The notes beneath the pieces were generated by a model. It searched no databases. It was not told where the DNA came from and was given only the letters and a program-made list of their open reading frames with translations. Position numbers and translations under genes: made by a program. A DNA stretch of 16,350 bases from Kiritimatiellia bacterium (GTDB lineage: Bacteria; Verrucomicrobiota; Kiritimatiellia; RFP12; UBA1067), in assembly GCA_017547265.1 (NCBI GenBank), contig JAFYQC010000068.1, positions 1-16,350 of the forward strand. The letters are read 5' to 3'. How positions within the stretch are numbered: the stretch's first letter is position 1; every line of letters begins with the position of its first letter. Positions 1-7,145 of this stretch are shown in pieces.

Positions 1-569
1 CCGGGCATCACGGAAAAGGACTTCAATCCAGCGAACGGGATGCCGAAGTCCATGTCCTTGCCTGCGAAAGCAATCCGTCGGTCCGTGAAGTAGCAGTGCG
101 TGCGTTGCGCGACGCTGCACTTCCGCCGCATGCCCGGGAAGGCGACGTCGCTCGGACGGCCGACAGGGCGCCCGGCCTTGCGCGACGAATCGACGGCTTC
201 AGAATCCAACTCCGTGTAGAGCGTACCCTTCTCATGAAAGAACACCTGGTCGTCAGACAATATGGATGTCACTTTCGCACCCTTGATCGAGCCCTCGCCC
301 TTCTTCACCGGTCGAGGGCTCAGGCTCTCGACACCACCTTCCTCAAGCCACTTTGCATGGCGTTCGCGGTTTTTCGCACGGCGGCTTCTGATCCTGAGCC
401 ACACAACCACCATAGGTATCAAAAGCCAGAAAAATGCAAACACCACCGCAATTAGACCAAGCGCATGCATGAACCACGGCTTACCGAGATTGTCAAGATC
501 CTGGTAGATCAACCAGAACATCCCGCCGAGGAACACGAAGGCTATTAGCTTTCGCAGCGCGTATATCAT
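1..569 (-). CDS. Membrane protein with PH/GRAM-like C-terminal region, 3' end beyond window
   Basis: An open frame starts at the ATG at 569 and runs without a stop to the left edge (189 codons seen), so the C-terminus is missing. The first 60 residues give two hydrophobic segments (about 5-22 and 33-57), followed by a basic Arg-rich stretch (IRSRRAKNRERHAKW), consistent with a cytoplasmic C-terminal part. Near the cut end, the segment YFTDRRIAFAGKDMDFGIPF resembles the 'LTNRRLIF...ipl' pattern of bacterial PH/GRAM-like domains; this assignment is by eye only. There is no Shine-Dalgarno sequence, but an extended -10 box ends 8 bases before the ATG. It lies 91 bases downstream of the GT87-like gene on the same strand. 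Specific function unknown. Confidence 0.7.
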   Translation of the reverse strand, partial: MIYALRKLIAFVFLGGMFWLIYQDLDNLGKPWFMHALGLIAVVFAFFWLLIPMVVVWLRIRSRRAKNRERHAKWLEEGGVESLSPRPVKKGEGSIKGAKVTSILSDDQVFFHEKGTLYTELDSEAVDSSRKAGRPVGRPSDVAFPGMRRKCSVAQRTHCYFTDRRIAFAGKDMDFGIPFAGLKSFSVMP

Positions 570-586
570 GAGAGATAATTATAGCA
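570..586 (-). promoter_or_regulatory. Extended -10 promoter, probably leaderless
   Basis: On the minus strand TGC-TATAAT occupies 586-578, a full extended -10 element. Only 8 bases separate it from the ATG at 569, so the predicted transcription start falls within a few bases of the start codon. No good -35 hexamer is seen at 17-18 bases (TTCTCT or GTTCTC), which an extended -10 can tolerate. Confidence 0.5.
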
Positions 587-660
587 TAAATCGGTTACCG
601 AGAGAACTATGCGAAGTGCCACTGAATCAATCTTGCAGCATTCGGGACCATTGTCCTGGT

Positions 661-1827
661 TTAGACGCATCGGCGACGGACATTGATGGTAAAAGCAGCT
701 GAAGCGAGCAGCACGAACAACAACTCGTTCTGGAGCATCGAGTTGAGCGTACCCACGTAAAATGGATTTGGAATCTGAAGAGGCGTAAGAATTACAAACC
801 AGGCAAGTGCCTCCAAAAGCGGGCATACGCCCTTCCGAATTCCGTCAACATCGCGCAACCATGCCACAAACGCGGGAATCAGGTATGCGCCTCCGTAGTC
901 ATGATGAGTCAAGAATGCCATCGCAGCGCCGATGCAAAGAAGCCGAAGATACTCATTTCTGGCAAACAACGCCAAAAAGACAAGCGCAGCGGCAAGAATG
1001 CGCGTCCCCAGCGCATAGAGACCTATGCTAGGCAAGACAATTTCCTTCGAGTCAATTACATGGTTGGCAAACGCAGCAAATCCCCAAAGGGGGTTGTCTA
1101 CGGAGTAAAACGCAGCATTAGCACCGGCATTTGAAATCCAATTGGGAATGTCATGGACACCACCAAAGAAAAGAAACGGCAAAAAGACTAGGACAATCGC
1201 AACCGACGCTGAAACAAAGACATCGCGCCATGGGATCCGAGACGACCGCGAGACTGCCTCGGAAAGGTAGAGGACACCGAATAGGCATGGCGTCAATTTT
1301 AGTGCGGTTGCCGCACCAAGCGCCACTGCAGCCAAGGTTCGCCTCAAAGGATCTTCCGACCGATACCAAAAGAGGAACACGCAAACCAGGGCAAAAGACC
1401 ATCCGGAAGGATTTCCGCGCAACAGCGTGCAAATGAAGGCCGGAGACATGATGATTGCAGCCGCTGTCGCCAAACGCACACCCCTTCCCGATATCTTCCA
1501 AACGAGCAACAAGGCCGCAAGGCAATGCGCCAATAGCAGAGAAAGAAGCAACCGAGCCTCCCCTGTGGTGATATTCCATGCCACTCCTCTGTCCAAAGAC
1601 AAAGCACCGACGGCGCAATATGCTATCGGCGGATAACATGCATCACGAAGCTCTACAGCAGGCGCAGAATACGGCCGTTCGCTCGTCATGCACGGCAATA
1701 TGAACATACGATAGTCGCACAGCTCGTCATATGGGAAGATTTCCTTCTGCCGAGCGCCAGGCACAAACGACAGCAATGCGAACGCCACGGCAGACGCCAG
1801 CAGCAAGACGAGAAGTCCTCTTGTCAT
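661..1827 (-). CDS. Putative GT87-type (DUF2029-like) membrane glycosyltransferase
   Basis: 388 residues, strongly hydrophobic, with roughly nine to ten predicted transmembrane segments starting at residues 4-22. The segment ALKLTP (175-180) followed by a hydrophobic helix, RGNPSGW (138-143), and the late THHDYGGAYLIPAF segment (307-320) resemble the GT87 family of polyprenyl-phosphate-sugar-dependent mannosyltransferases of the GT-C fold. The ATG at 1827 overlaps the stop of the upstream gene as ATGA (1824-1827), so the two are translationally coupled, and no separate ribosome site is seen. Likely role: transfer of a sugar from a lipid carrier on the periplasmic side of the inner membrane. 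Acceptor unknown; a surface glycan or the nearby pilin are possibilities. Family recognition is by eye; another GT-C family cannot be excluded. Confidence 0.65.
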   Translation of the reverse strand: MTRGLLVLLLASAVAFALLSFVPGARQKEIFPYDELCDYRMFILPCMTSERPYSAPAVELRDACYPPIAYCAVGALSLDRGVAWNITTGEARLLLSLLLAHCLAALLLVWKISGRGVRLATAAAIIMSPAFICTLLRGNPSGWSFALVCVFLFWYRSEDPLRRTLAAVALGAATALKLTPCLFGVLYLSEAVSRSSRIPWRDVFVSASVAIVLVFLPFLFFGGVHDIPNWISNAGANAAFYSVDNPLWGFAAFANHVIDSKEIVLPSIGLYALGTRILAAALVFLALFARNEYLRLLCIGAAMAFLTHHDYGGAYLIPAFVAWLRDVDGIRKGVCPLLEALAWFVILTPLQIPNPFYVGTLNSMLQNELLFVLLASAAFTINVRRRCV

Positions 1828-3887
1828 TGCCAGAACCAGTACGAGCAGGCGATGTGGTCGCCCAAGAATTCCACACGGACGGAATTGTCCTTTATCAACT
1901 TGCCAGCGATGGTCATCTCTATGTCGCTAAAACCATGGTCCTCAATTGCGAAATCCCCGGTCCCGGCATCTTCCCCGTCAACAAGCAACCCGATTCTCAG
2001 CGGATTAGAGAAACCGTATGTAACCGACCTGGCTCCGAAACCACCACGAACAGTCGTCTTGTGTGACGGCCATGTTCGCATGATCACATGCAGGTCTTTC
2101 CCTGGTTCAACTCCTACTGTCATGGCGTCCGACCCAAATACAAGTCGGCCGACTTCGACCATTTTCACCCCTTTGCTTTCCCCCCATACGACAAACGGCG
2201 GAAGAGGTGTCATGTCATATCGTGGAAGGTTTTCATAATCGTGCTTCCGCTCGTCCGAATCATAGCCAACATCGACACGAGCGACAAGAGACAACCCCGG
2301 ACGACTCGGCACGGGCACTCGTCCCGCAGCGTCAAAACACGACCAATCCATCTTCCTGAGCTCATATCCGAACGGCCCCACGAGGACCTGCGAGCAAAAA
2401 GCCTCGAGCGGATTGAACGAGAGCCCCTGATCGTCGGTGGATGGGTTGTACAAGAGGTAGCCGAATCTCGTCGCTGGATCGTTCTTCAGTATCTCATAGA
2501 CTCCGAACGGTGGCTCTGCAACCATGTATTCGGGCGAATAGATGCCCCCAAGATGCGCGACTTTCCTGTCTCCCATTTCATACGCGACACCACAATCACC
2601 CCACGTTCCGATAGCCTCTCCACGCACCATGACCTGTTCACATTCCACCGCAAACGCACGAAGCAGATCTGTCTCGCTGCTCGTCATGTGGAGCATACAG
2701 GCGAACACTGGCGCCGTCGCGACTATAAAAAGCGCGTTGATACAACCAGGCAACCACGCAGTCTGGCTTTTCCCGAACCTATCGACGACCGCGCCTGCCC
2801 CCTCTGCCGAAAAAAGCAGCACCGTCGGCAGCATCCAGCCGACGTACCGGTCGACGTTCGTATTCTGCCATCCACTCTGCGCAACGGTCAGCACCCCACC
2901 TACAACGGACAAGAGCCAAACCGTCTCGCGCCAGTTGGTTCGCCTCCAGTTACGGCAAAACACCGCGAACCACATGAGCGCCGCACCGAGGACGGGCACT
3001 CCGTAGAAATCGCGCGGCGCGCCGTCGGGAAGCCCCAACAGCAACCCCTTCGACATCTTGAGCGTGTCGACGCATGTTGCGAACACGGCGTTCACGAACG
3101 GCAGCGTCTTGAAATACCCCTTGTGCGCCAAAGACGAAAACTGTACATGACCCGAAATAGCCACGTTAAGACCGAACACACCAATAACACTGACAACAGC
3201 CGCAACAGCGATCAGTACATCCTGGCGCGAAATATCCTGTGCTCGCAACCACCTGACCTCTGAAAATCTTCTTCGAAGGAACAACAGAACCATGAGCACA
3301 ACCACCAGCGCAATCACACACACCATACCCTCGGGCCGCACCCACGGCGCAAGAATGAGCACCGTGCCGTAGAGCGCACGTTTTTCAAGTGCCAAGCCTG
3401 CAGCAAAAAGGCCAGAGACCGCGAGCCAAATACCGATATCGCTTTGCGCGAACGCGCTGTAAGCCGTCTGCCCCAAGCTCGCAACCATGACCACCGCGAC
3501 AAGCCGTGAAAACGGATGCGACAGCCTCCTGTCAATCACAAAACCCCAGCACAGCAGAAATACTAGGTAGAAAATTCCGTTGAGGAAGAATCCCGCACGA
3601 AGCAAGGAATCCCCCCTGAATCCAACCAAATAGGGAACCGCCAGCACAAACGGATACACATGAGACGTCGTGCCCGTACTCGCAGCAGTGCCAACCGAAA
3701 ACGAAAGAGGACACCCCTCGACTATTCGCCTCGCGGCCTGGCAATAGAGAAGCGTATCTGTCTGGGGAATCGCCATACCGCCGTCGGAGCGGACAAGCGC
3801 CCCAGACAGATAGTATGCAGCCATCTGCAGAATCCCAATCGCCAGCATCAGCTTGACGAGTGTCGCGCGACTCACCGTCATCTTCAT
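1824..3887 (-). CDS. Putative GT-C-fold membrane glycosyltransferase with periplasmic C-terminal domain
   Basis: About 687 residues from the ATG at 3887; a GTG at 3902 (692 residues) and an ATG at 3881 are alternative starts, and a GGAAG lies about 8-12 bases before 3887. The first ~400 residues are polytopic. The first loop carries an acidic QTDTLLYCQAAR segment, a WVRPEGM motif follows, then NVDRYVGWMLP; these are typical features of GT-C glycosyltransferases (PMT/ArnT/arabinofuranosyltransferase type). The segment GDCGVAYEMGDRKVAHLGG with YSPEY resembles the C-terminal 'Y..gr.v.Dl.Gl.sp' pattern seen in such enzymes. The last ~280 residues are non-hydrophobic and rich in beta-type sequence, so probably periplasmic. 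It is coupled to the following GT87-like gene by an ATGA overlap. A strong terminator lies immediately upstream. Confidence 0.6.
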   Translation of the reverse strand: MKMTVSRATLVKLMLAIGILQMAAYYLSGALVRSDGGMAIPQTDTLLYCQAARRIVEGCPLSFSVGTAASTGTTSHVYPFVLAVPYLVGFRGDSLLRAGFFLNGIFYLVFLLCWGFVIDRRLSHPFSRLVAVVMVASLGQTAYSAFAQSDIGIWLAVSGLFAAGLALEKRALYGTVLILAPWVRPEGMVCVIALVVVLMVLLFLRRRFSEVRWLRAQDISRQDVLIAVAAVVSVIGVFGLNVAISGHVQFSSLAHKGYFKTLPFVNAVFATCVDTLKMSKGLLLGLPDGAPRDFYGVPVLGAALMWFAVFCRNWRRTNWRETVWLLSVVGGVLTVAQSGWQNTNVDRYVGWMLPTVLLFSAEGAGAVVDRFGKSQTAWLPGCINALFIVATAPVFACMLHMTSSETDLLRAFAVECEQVMVRGEAIGTWGDCGVAYEMGDRKVAHLGGIYSPEYMVAEPPFGVYEILKNDPATRFGYLLYNPSTDDQGLSFNPLEAFCSQVLVGPFGYELRKMDWSCFDAAGRVPVPSRPGLSLVARVDVGYDSDERKHDYENLPRYDMTPLPPFVVWGESKGVKMVEVGRLVFGSDAMTVGVEPGKDLHVIMRTWPSHKTTVRGGFGARSVTYGFSNPLRIGLLVDGEDAGTGDFAIEDHGFSDIEMTIAGKLIKDNSVRVEFLGDHIACSYWFWQ

Positions 3888-3904
3888 CCTATTTCTTCCC
3901 ACGT

Positions 3905-3945
3905 TAAAAAGAAAATGGGCGGATGCAGGAAAAGCATACCGCCCA
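3905..3945 (-). terminator. Intrinsic terminator of the pilin transcript
   Basis: Read on the minus strand, TGGGCGG then (after one unpaired T) ATGC pairs with GCAT-CCGCCCA (arms 3945-3934 and 3926-3916) around the 7-base loop TTTTCCT. It is followed at once by the T-rich run TTTTCTTTTT (3915-3906). It sits 31 bases after the pilin stop codon and ends at the beginning of the next gene, so that gene depends on read-through or an unseen promoter. Confidence 0.85.
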
Positions 3946-3975
3946 GTTTAATCATCTCAGGATGACAGCACGCGC

Positions 3976-4332
3976 TTAGCTCGCAGTCGGCAGGGCGTGC
4001 GGATAGTCGGAGCTTCCGGCAGAGCATGTTGGGTTCGCCGTATCGTCCGCCGGCAGCGTGTAGCTGACAGAACCGGCAGCCGGGCAGGTAGGGGTCACCT
4101 TGATGAACTTGTCGGAGCCGATTATATCCGTCCAACCAGGAGTGGCAACGCCGCCCATCTTGGCCTGCTCAACCGCGGCCTGAAGCTGCTTCAGGTTGCT
4201 AATGCAAGCATTCATCTGAGAAGTCTTGCGGTAGCGCACGAAGTTCGGGATCGCAACAGCTGCCAAAATGGCGATGATGGCGACCACGATCATGATTTCT
4301 ACGAGGGTAAAACCCTTCAACATCTTTTTCAT
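3976..4332 (-). CDS. Type IV pilin / major pseudopilin precursor
   Basis: 118 residues. The N-terminus MKKMLKGFTLVE is a classic type III signal: short basic leader, cleavage between Gly7 and Phe8, Glu at mature position 5, then a ~20-residue hydrophobic helix ending in AIPNF. The mature protein would be 111 residues, shorter than proteobacterial pilins (about 140-160). Cys83 and Cys103 in the C-terminal part could form a disulphide; Cys43 is in the helix region. The start at 4332 is chosen because AAGGA lies 8 bases upstream and because it gives the canonical short leader; an in-frame upstream ATG at 4374 would add 14 non-typical residues. A consensus sigma-54 promoter lies about 60-75 bases upstream and a terminator downstream, so it is probably expressed alone and highly. 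Pilin versus pseudopilin cannot be decided from sequence. Confidence 0.93.
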   Translation of the reverse strand: MKKMLKGFTLVEIMIVVAIIAILAAVAIPNFVRYRKTSQMNACISNLKQLQAAVEQAKMGGVATPGWTDIIGSDKFIKVTPTCPAAGSVSYTLPADDTANPTCSAGSSDYPHALPTAS

Positions 4333-4392
4333 GGTTGTGTTCCTTTTTGTTTTGTTTATTTGCGTCGACACCATGCCGACACAAAATTAAAG

Positions 4393-4408
4393 AGCAATCG
4401 CTATGCCA
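4393..4408 (-). promoter_or_regulatory. Sigma-54 (-24/-12) promoter of the pilin gene
   Basis: Minus-strand sequence TGGCATAGCGATTGCT (4408 to 4393) matches the consensus TGGCAYRNNNNTTGCW at every defined position, including the invariant GG and GC dinucleotides with correct spacing. Predicted transcription start is near 4382, leaving a leader of about 50 bases that includes the pilin ribosome site. The adjacent genes encode a sigma-54 activator and, further right, RpoN. Confidence 0.88.
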
Positions 4409-4504
4409 AGATCTGAAATATTGCAATAATGACTGATTATTCTTGAATTACGCGAATTATGCACTTTACATTTCATATCTATCGGTTTGCACAAATAAGA
4501 AAGT

Positions 4505-4520
4505 TTTGCAACAATGCAAA
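4505..4520. promoter_or_regulatory. Candidate upstream activator dyad for the pilin promoter
   Basis: TTTGCA-ACAA-TGCAAA is a perfect 6-base inverted repeat, centred about 130 bases upstream of the predicted pilin start, which is the usual distance for enhancer-binding proteins of sigma-54. A further TTTGCA half-site lies at 4486-4491. It directly follows the activator stop codon (4525), so a weak AT-rich terminator hairpin for that gene is an alternative reading. Confidence 0.4.
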
Positions 4521-4524
4521 TAAA

Positions 4525-5874
4525 TCAGTCGTCCGAAAGCTTCCTGTATAGAGTAGACAAATTAACTTTTAGCGTCTCTGCAGCCTTCTCCTTATCTCCA
4601 CCAGTATTGTTGAGAATTTGCTCAATATACTCGCGTTCCTTTTGCTTAAGGAAAGACTTTAGCGATGCATTAGTATTCCCCGAAGAGGTCATTTGTTCAT
4701 TCTTGGCTTTGTGCTCAAGAATCTTGGGAGGCAGGAGCTCAGGCGTAATCTCCCCGCTGTGGTAAAAGGTCAAAGCATGCTTGATAGCATTCTCAAGTTC
4801 ACGAACATTGCCCGGCCACTCATACGCCATAAGCACCTTTGCCGCATCAGCAGAAATCTCCGGCGCAGAACCCGCAGAACCATATTCGGCACGAATAAAA
4901 TGGCGAGCAAGCGGGATTATGTCATCAGGACGCTTTCTAAGAGGCGGTATGTCAATTGTTATAACGGCAAATCGATAGTAGAGATCGCTTCTAAAAGTCC
5001 CCTTCACAACGGCCTCTTCGAGATTCGCGTTGGACGCTGCAATCACACGCACATCTACGGGGATTGACTTAGTGCCGCCAACGCGGCGGATCTCCTTTTC
5101 CTGGAGAACTCTAAGAAGCTTGCCCTGCAAAATAAGCGGCATGGAGGAAATCTCGTCGAGAAACAGCGTTCCGCCGTTTGCGGCCTCGAAAAGCCCCTCC
5201 TTGTCAGCGACAGCGCCAGTGAAACTGCCCTTCATGTGACCAAACATCTCGCTTTCAAGGAGATTCTCAGGTATTGCCGCGCAGTTCACCGCGACCCATG
5301 GACGTTTTGCGCGTGTTGAGTTGCGGTGTATCGTCCGCGCAATTATCTCCTTGCCAGTGCCGCTCTCGCCATTGATGAGGACAGTCGCAGCCGTGGGAGC
5401 AACCTTCTGTATCGTGTCGCAGACACTCATCATCAAAGGCGACGAGGCAATAAAGTTCTCAAAGCGATACCTTACCGGATGCTCAGGCTTTGCAGCTGTC
5501 GTAGCAGACTTTGAAACCTGCTCTTCTGCCCGTTTCAAACACGCTATGAGATCGTCAACCTTAAACGGCTTCGTCAAGTAGTCGAAGATTCCGTTCTTCA
5601 TCGCTTCAATCGCCGTCTCTACGCTCGCGTAGGCCGTAAGAAGGATTACGGGAACCTCCGGCGCTATGGCCTTAATCTCATGAAAGAGGGTCATTCCGTC
5701 CATCGGAGCCATGCGCAAATCGGTGACGGCGATATCAACACCGCCCTTGCGCACTATGTCAAGGGCGGCATTTCCATCACGTGCAGTCTCAACGGCATAA
5801 CCGTTCGCCTTCAACAAGCTCTGCAGCAAAAGCAAGATCCGCGGCTCGTCATCGACAATCAAAATCTTCGACAT
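4525..5874 (-). CDS. NtrC/PilR-family sigma-54-dependent response regulator
   Basis: 449 residues in three parts. Receiver domain 1-120: acidic pair D8-D9, phospho-acceptor D52 in VTDLRM, T80, K102. AAA+ domain about 140-370: Walker A GESGTGKE (169-176), the sigma-54 contact loop as GSFTGA (216-221; usual form GAFTGA), Walker B GGTLFLDE (234-241), arginine-rich RSDLYYRF (295-302). C-terminal Fis-type helix-turn-helix about 425-447. It should activate RpoN-dependent promoters after phosphorylation. It lies between the two sigma-54 promoters of this window, pointing away from the pilM-like operon and toward the pilin gene, which makes it the likely PilR equivalent. No cognate histidine kinase is present here. 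The ATG at 5874 is chosen because the receiver domain starts there and a -10 box lies 7 bases upstream; the in-frame ATG at 5925 would precede that promoter. Confidence 0.93.
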   Translation of the reverse strand: MSKILIVDDEPRILLLLQSLLKANGYAVETARDGNAALDIVRKGGVDIAVTDLRMAPMDGMTLFHEIKAIAPEVPVILLTAYASVETAIEAMKNGIFDYLTKPFKVDDLIACLKRAEEQVSKSATTAAKPEHPVRYRFENFIASSPLMMSVCDTIQKVAPTAATVLINGESGTGKEIIARTIHRNSTRAKRPWVAVNCAAIPENLLESEMFGHMKGSFTGAVADKEGLFEAANGGTLFLDEISSMPLILQGKLLRVLQEKEIRRVGGTKSIPVDVRVIAASNANLEEAVVKGTFRSDLYYRFAVITIDIPPLRKRPDDIIPLARHFIRAEYGSAGSAPEISADAAKVLMAYEWPGNVRELENAIKHALTFYHSGEITPELLPPKILEHKAKNEQMTSSGNTNASLKSFLKQKEREYIEQILNNTGGDKEKAAETLKVNLSTLYRKLSDD

Positions 5875-5881
5875 GGAGAAA

Positions 5882-5910
5882 ATTATACTACAAAATTTTA
5901 CAATCGGCAA
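5882..5910 (-). promoter_or_regulatory. Sigma-70 promoter of the activator gene, probably leaderless
   Basis: Minus strand: TTGCCG (5910-5905), a 17-base spacer, then TATAAT (5887-5882). The box ends 7 bases before the ATG at 5874, so transcription should begin at or next to the start codon. There is no Shine-Dalgarno sequence in TTTCTCC. Constitutive activator expression divergent from its target operon would fit. Confidence 0.6.
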
Positions 5911-5917
5911 GCGCGAG

Positions 5918-5933
5918 TGGCACACAATTTGCT
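5918..5933 (+). promoter_or_regulatory. Sigma-54 (-24/-12) promoter of the pilM-Q-like operon
   Basis: TGGCACACAATTTGCT matches the consensus TGGCACRNNNNTTGCW at every defined position. Counting 12 bases from the -12 C (5932) puts the start at about 5944, only 5 bases before the chosen GTG start at 5949. An extended -10-like TGC-TAAAAT (5930-5938) overlaps the -12 element, so sigma-70 use cannot be excluded. An inverted repeat AACGG-N5-CCGTT at 5791-5805, inside the activator gene, is a weak candidate activator site. Confidence 0.88.
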
Positions 5934-5948
5934 AAAATATGTCATGTC

Positions 5949-7145
5949 GTGAAATTGCAACTGACAAAAGACAAGACGATAGAGATAAATTTCCCCTCCG
6001 GCGGGGCAAAATCTGTTCGTGACATTACCGGCATAGAATTGTTCGCCACAGGGGAAACGGAATGCCCGGCCATCCGACTTTTATACAAGAAAAAATCCTG
6101 GCACATTGCAGCTTCAGGGTTCGCAAAGCCGCCGAATGGCGAACTCCCGATGAGATGGGAAGACACTCCCCACCAGCCGGTGTGGGAAATGCCAAATGAA
6201 TTCACCTCGCCACATGCCGCGCTAGCAGTGAACTCGCCGATGGCCACGTTTGCACAGACTACCGCAGATGCCGTAGTGCAGGACATGATGACCGGCCTTG
6301 CCCCGCAGGATGCAAAGTCCACCCCGGGAGACAAATCTCAACAAGACGGCAAAAGGCGCTTCGGCATCAAGCGAGAGCAACCAGCGCCCCCTGCGAAAAA
6401 GCCATCTGCGCAGCAGGAGAACTCCGCGCGCAAGCCCCCATTCCCCGGGGCTGGCACTCCTGTATCCGAAAACGGACGTCGCTTTGTAGTCCGCCCGATG
6501 GCAGAGGAGAACTTCCACCTTTGCGCATCACTACCGGAATTTCAGACATTGTGGCTCTCCCGGCTTCTCCCAGAAGGCAAGCGCCCAACCGCCTCATCGA
6601 TCCAAGTCGCCGAGTCGGCGCTTATGGCGAGCATCCTTCTGCAGCCAGAGTTTATCTCGGCAGACGGCAACGCCCTTGCAATATTCATGAGACCGGACGC
6701 GACATACCTCGCCGGCTACAAAAAAAGCGAGCCGGTTCTGTGGCGACGCTGCCCTGGAGTAGGCGGGGTTATTGCCATGCGCGACGCCGTGCGCACCACC
6801 CTCGGTCTTGACGAAGAGCTCGTGGATTCCGTTCTAAACGAGTCGCTAATCGACCCACGGCCAGCGCTAGAGCCGTTTGTAAGGCCAATCCTCAGCCAGC
6901 TTTCGTTGTCGCTCGACTATCTGACAAGCAAACACGGGCTCAAGTTCGATCACGCGTTCCTGATGGGAGTCGGCGCCGGAACATCGCATTGGTCGACATA
7001 CGCAGAAGAGTCGCTTCATTTAAAGCTCATCTCGCCAAATCCGTTTGACGGGCTTGAACTCGAAAAGGGCGTGGACTCTGACGATGCCTCACGCCACCTC
7101 GTCGCGCTAGGCGCTGCAATTGCGGGAGCGGAGGTGACTGCATGA
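5949..7145 (+). CDS. pilM: PilM-like actin-fold inner-membrane platform protein
   Basis: 398 residues from the GTG at 5949. There is no transmembrane segment or signal peptide, as expected for cytoplasmic PilM, which binds the N-terminus of PilN. The N-terminal part has the 'wkl.aaGf..lP' type segment (51-68) and EFTSPHAALAVNSP (84-97). The C-terminal part has ALEPFVRPILSQLSLSLDYL (306-325), then FLMGVGAGTSHW (337-348) and NPFDGLEL (364-371), matching the helix, 'GGga' turn and 'dPf' elements of PilM/GspL-type actin folds. A Pro/Lys/Gln-rich low-complexity insert (about 117-178) splits the two halves. The usual 'DIGtssvK' phosphate loop is replaced by a GIELFATGE segment, so ATP binding may be weakened. 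The GTG is chosen because it lies just past the sigma-54 promoter and no in-frame ATG is near. It overlaps the next gene by 4 bases. Confidence 0.75.
   Translation: MKLQLTKDKTIEINFPSGGAKSVRDITGIELFATGETECPAIRLLYKKKSWHIAASGFAKPPNGELPMRWEDTPHQPVWEMPNEFTSPHAALAVNSPMATFAQTTADAVVQDMMTGLAPQDAKSTPGDKSQQDGKRRFGIKREQPAPPAKKPSAQQENSARKPPFPGAGTPVSENGRRFVVRPMAEENFHLCASLPEFQTLWLSRLLPEGKRPTASSIQVAESALMASILLQPEFISADGNALAIFMRPDATYLAGYKKSEPVLWRRCPGVGGVIAMRDAVRTTLGLDEELVDSVLNESLIDPRPALEPFVRPILSQLSLSLDYLTSKHGLKFDHAFLMGVGAGTSHWSTYAEESLHLKLISPNPFDGLELEKGVDSDDASRHLVALGAAIAGAEVTA

Noticed and set aside
600..660. Possible terminator between the GT87-like gene and the left partial gene
   Set aside because: Only 4-base stems (for example GGAC-AATG-GTCC on the minus strand) and no T-run; too weak to call.
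2088..3263. Open frame of 391 codons on the + strand across the GT-C gene
   Set aside because: Antisense to a clear polytopic membrane protein; the translation is Arg/His/Pro-rich without hydrophobic segments or motifs.
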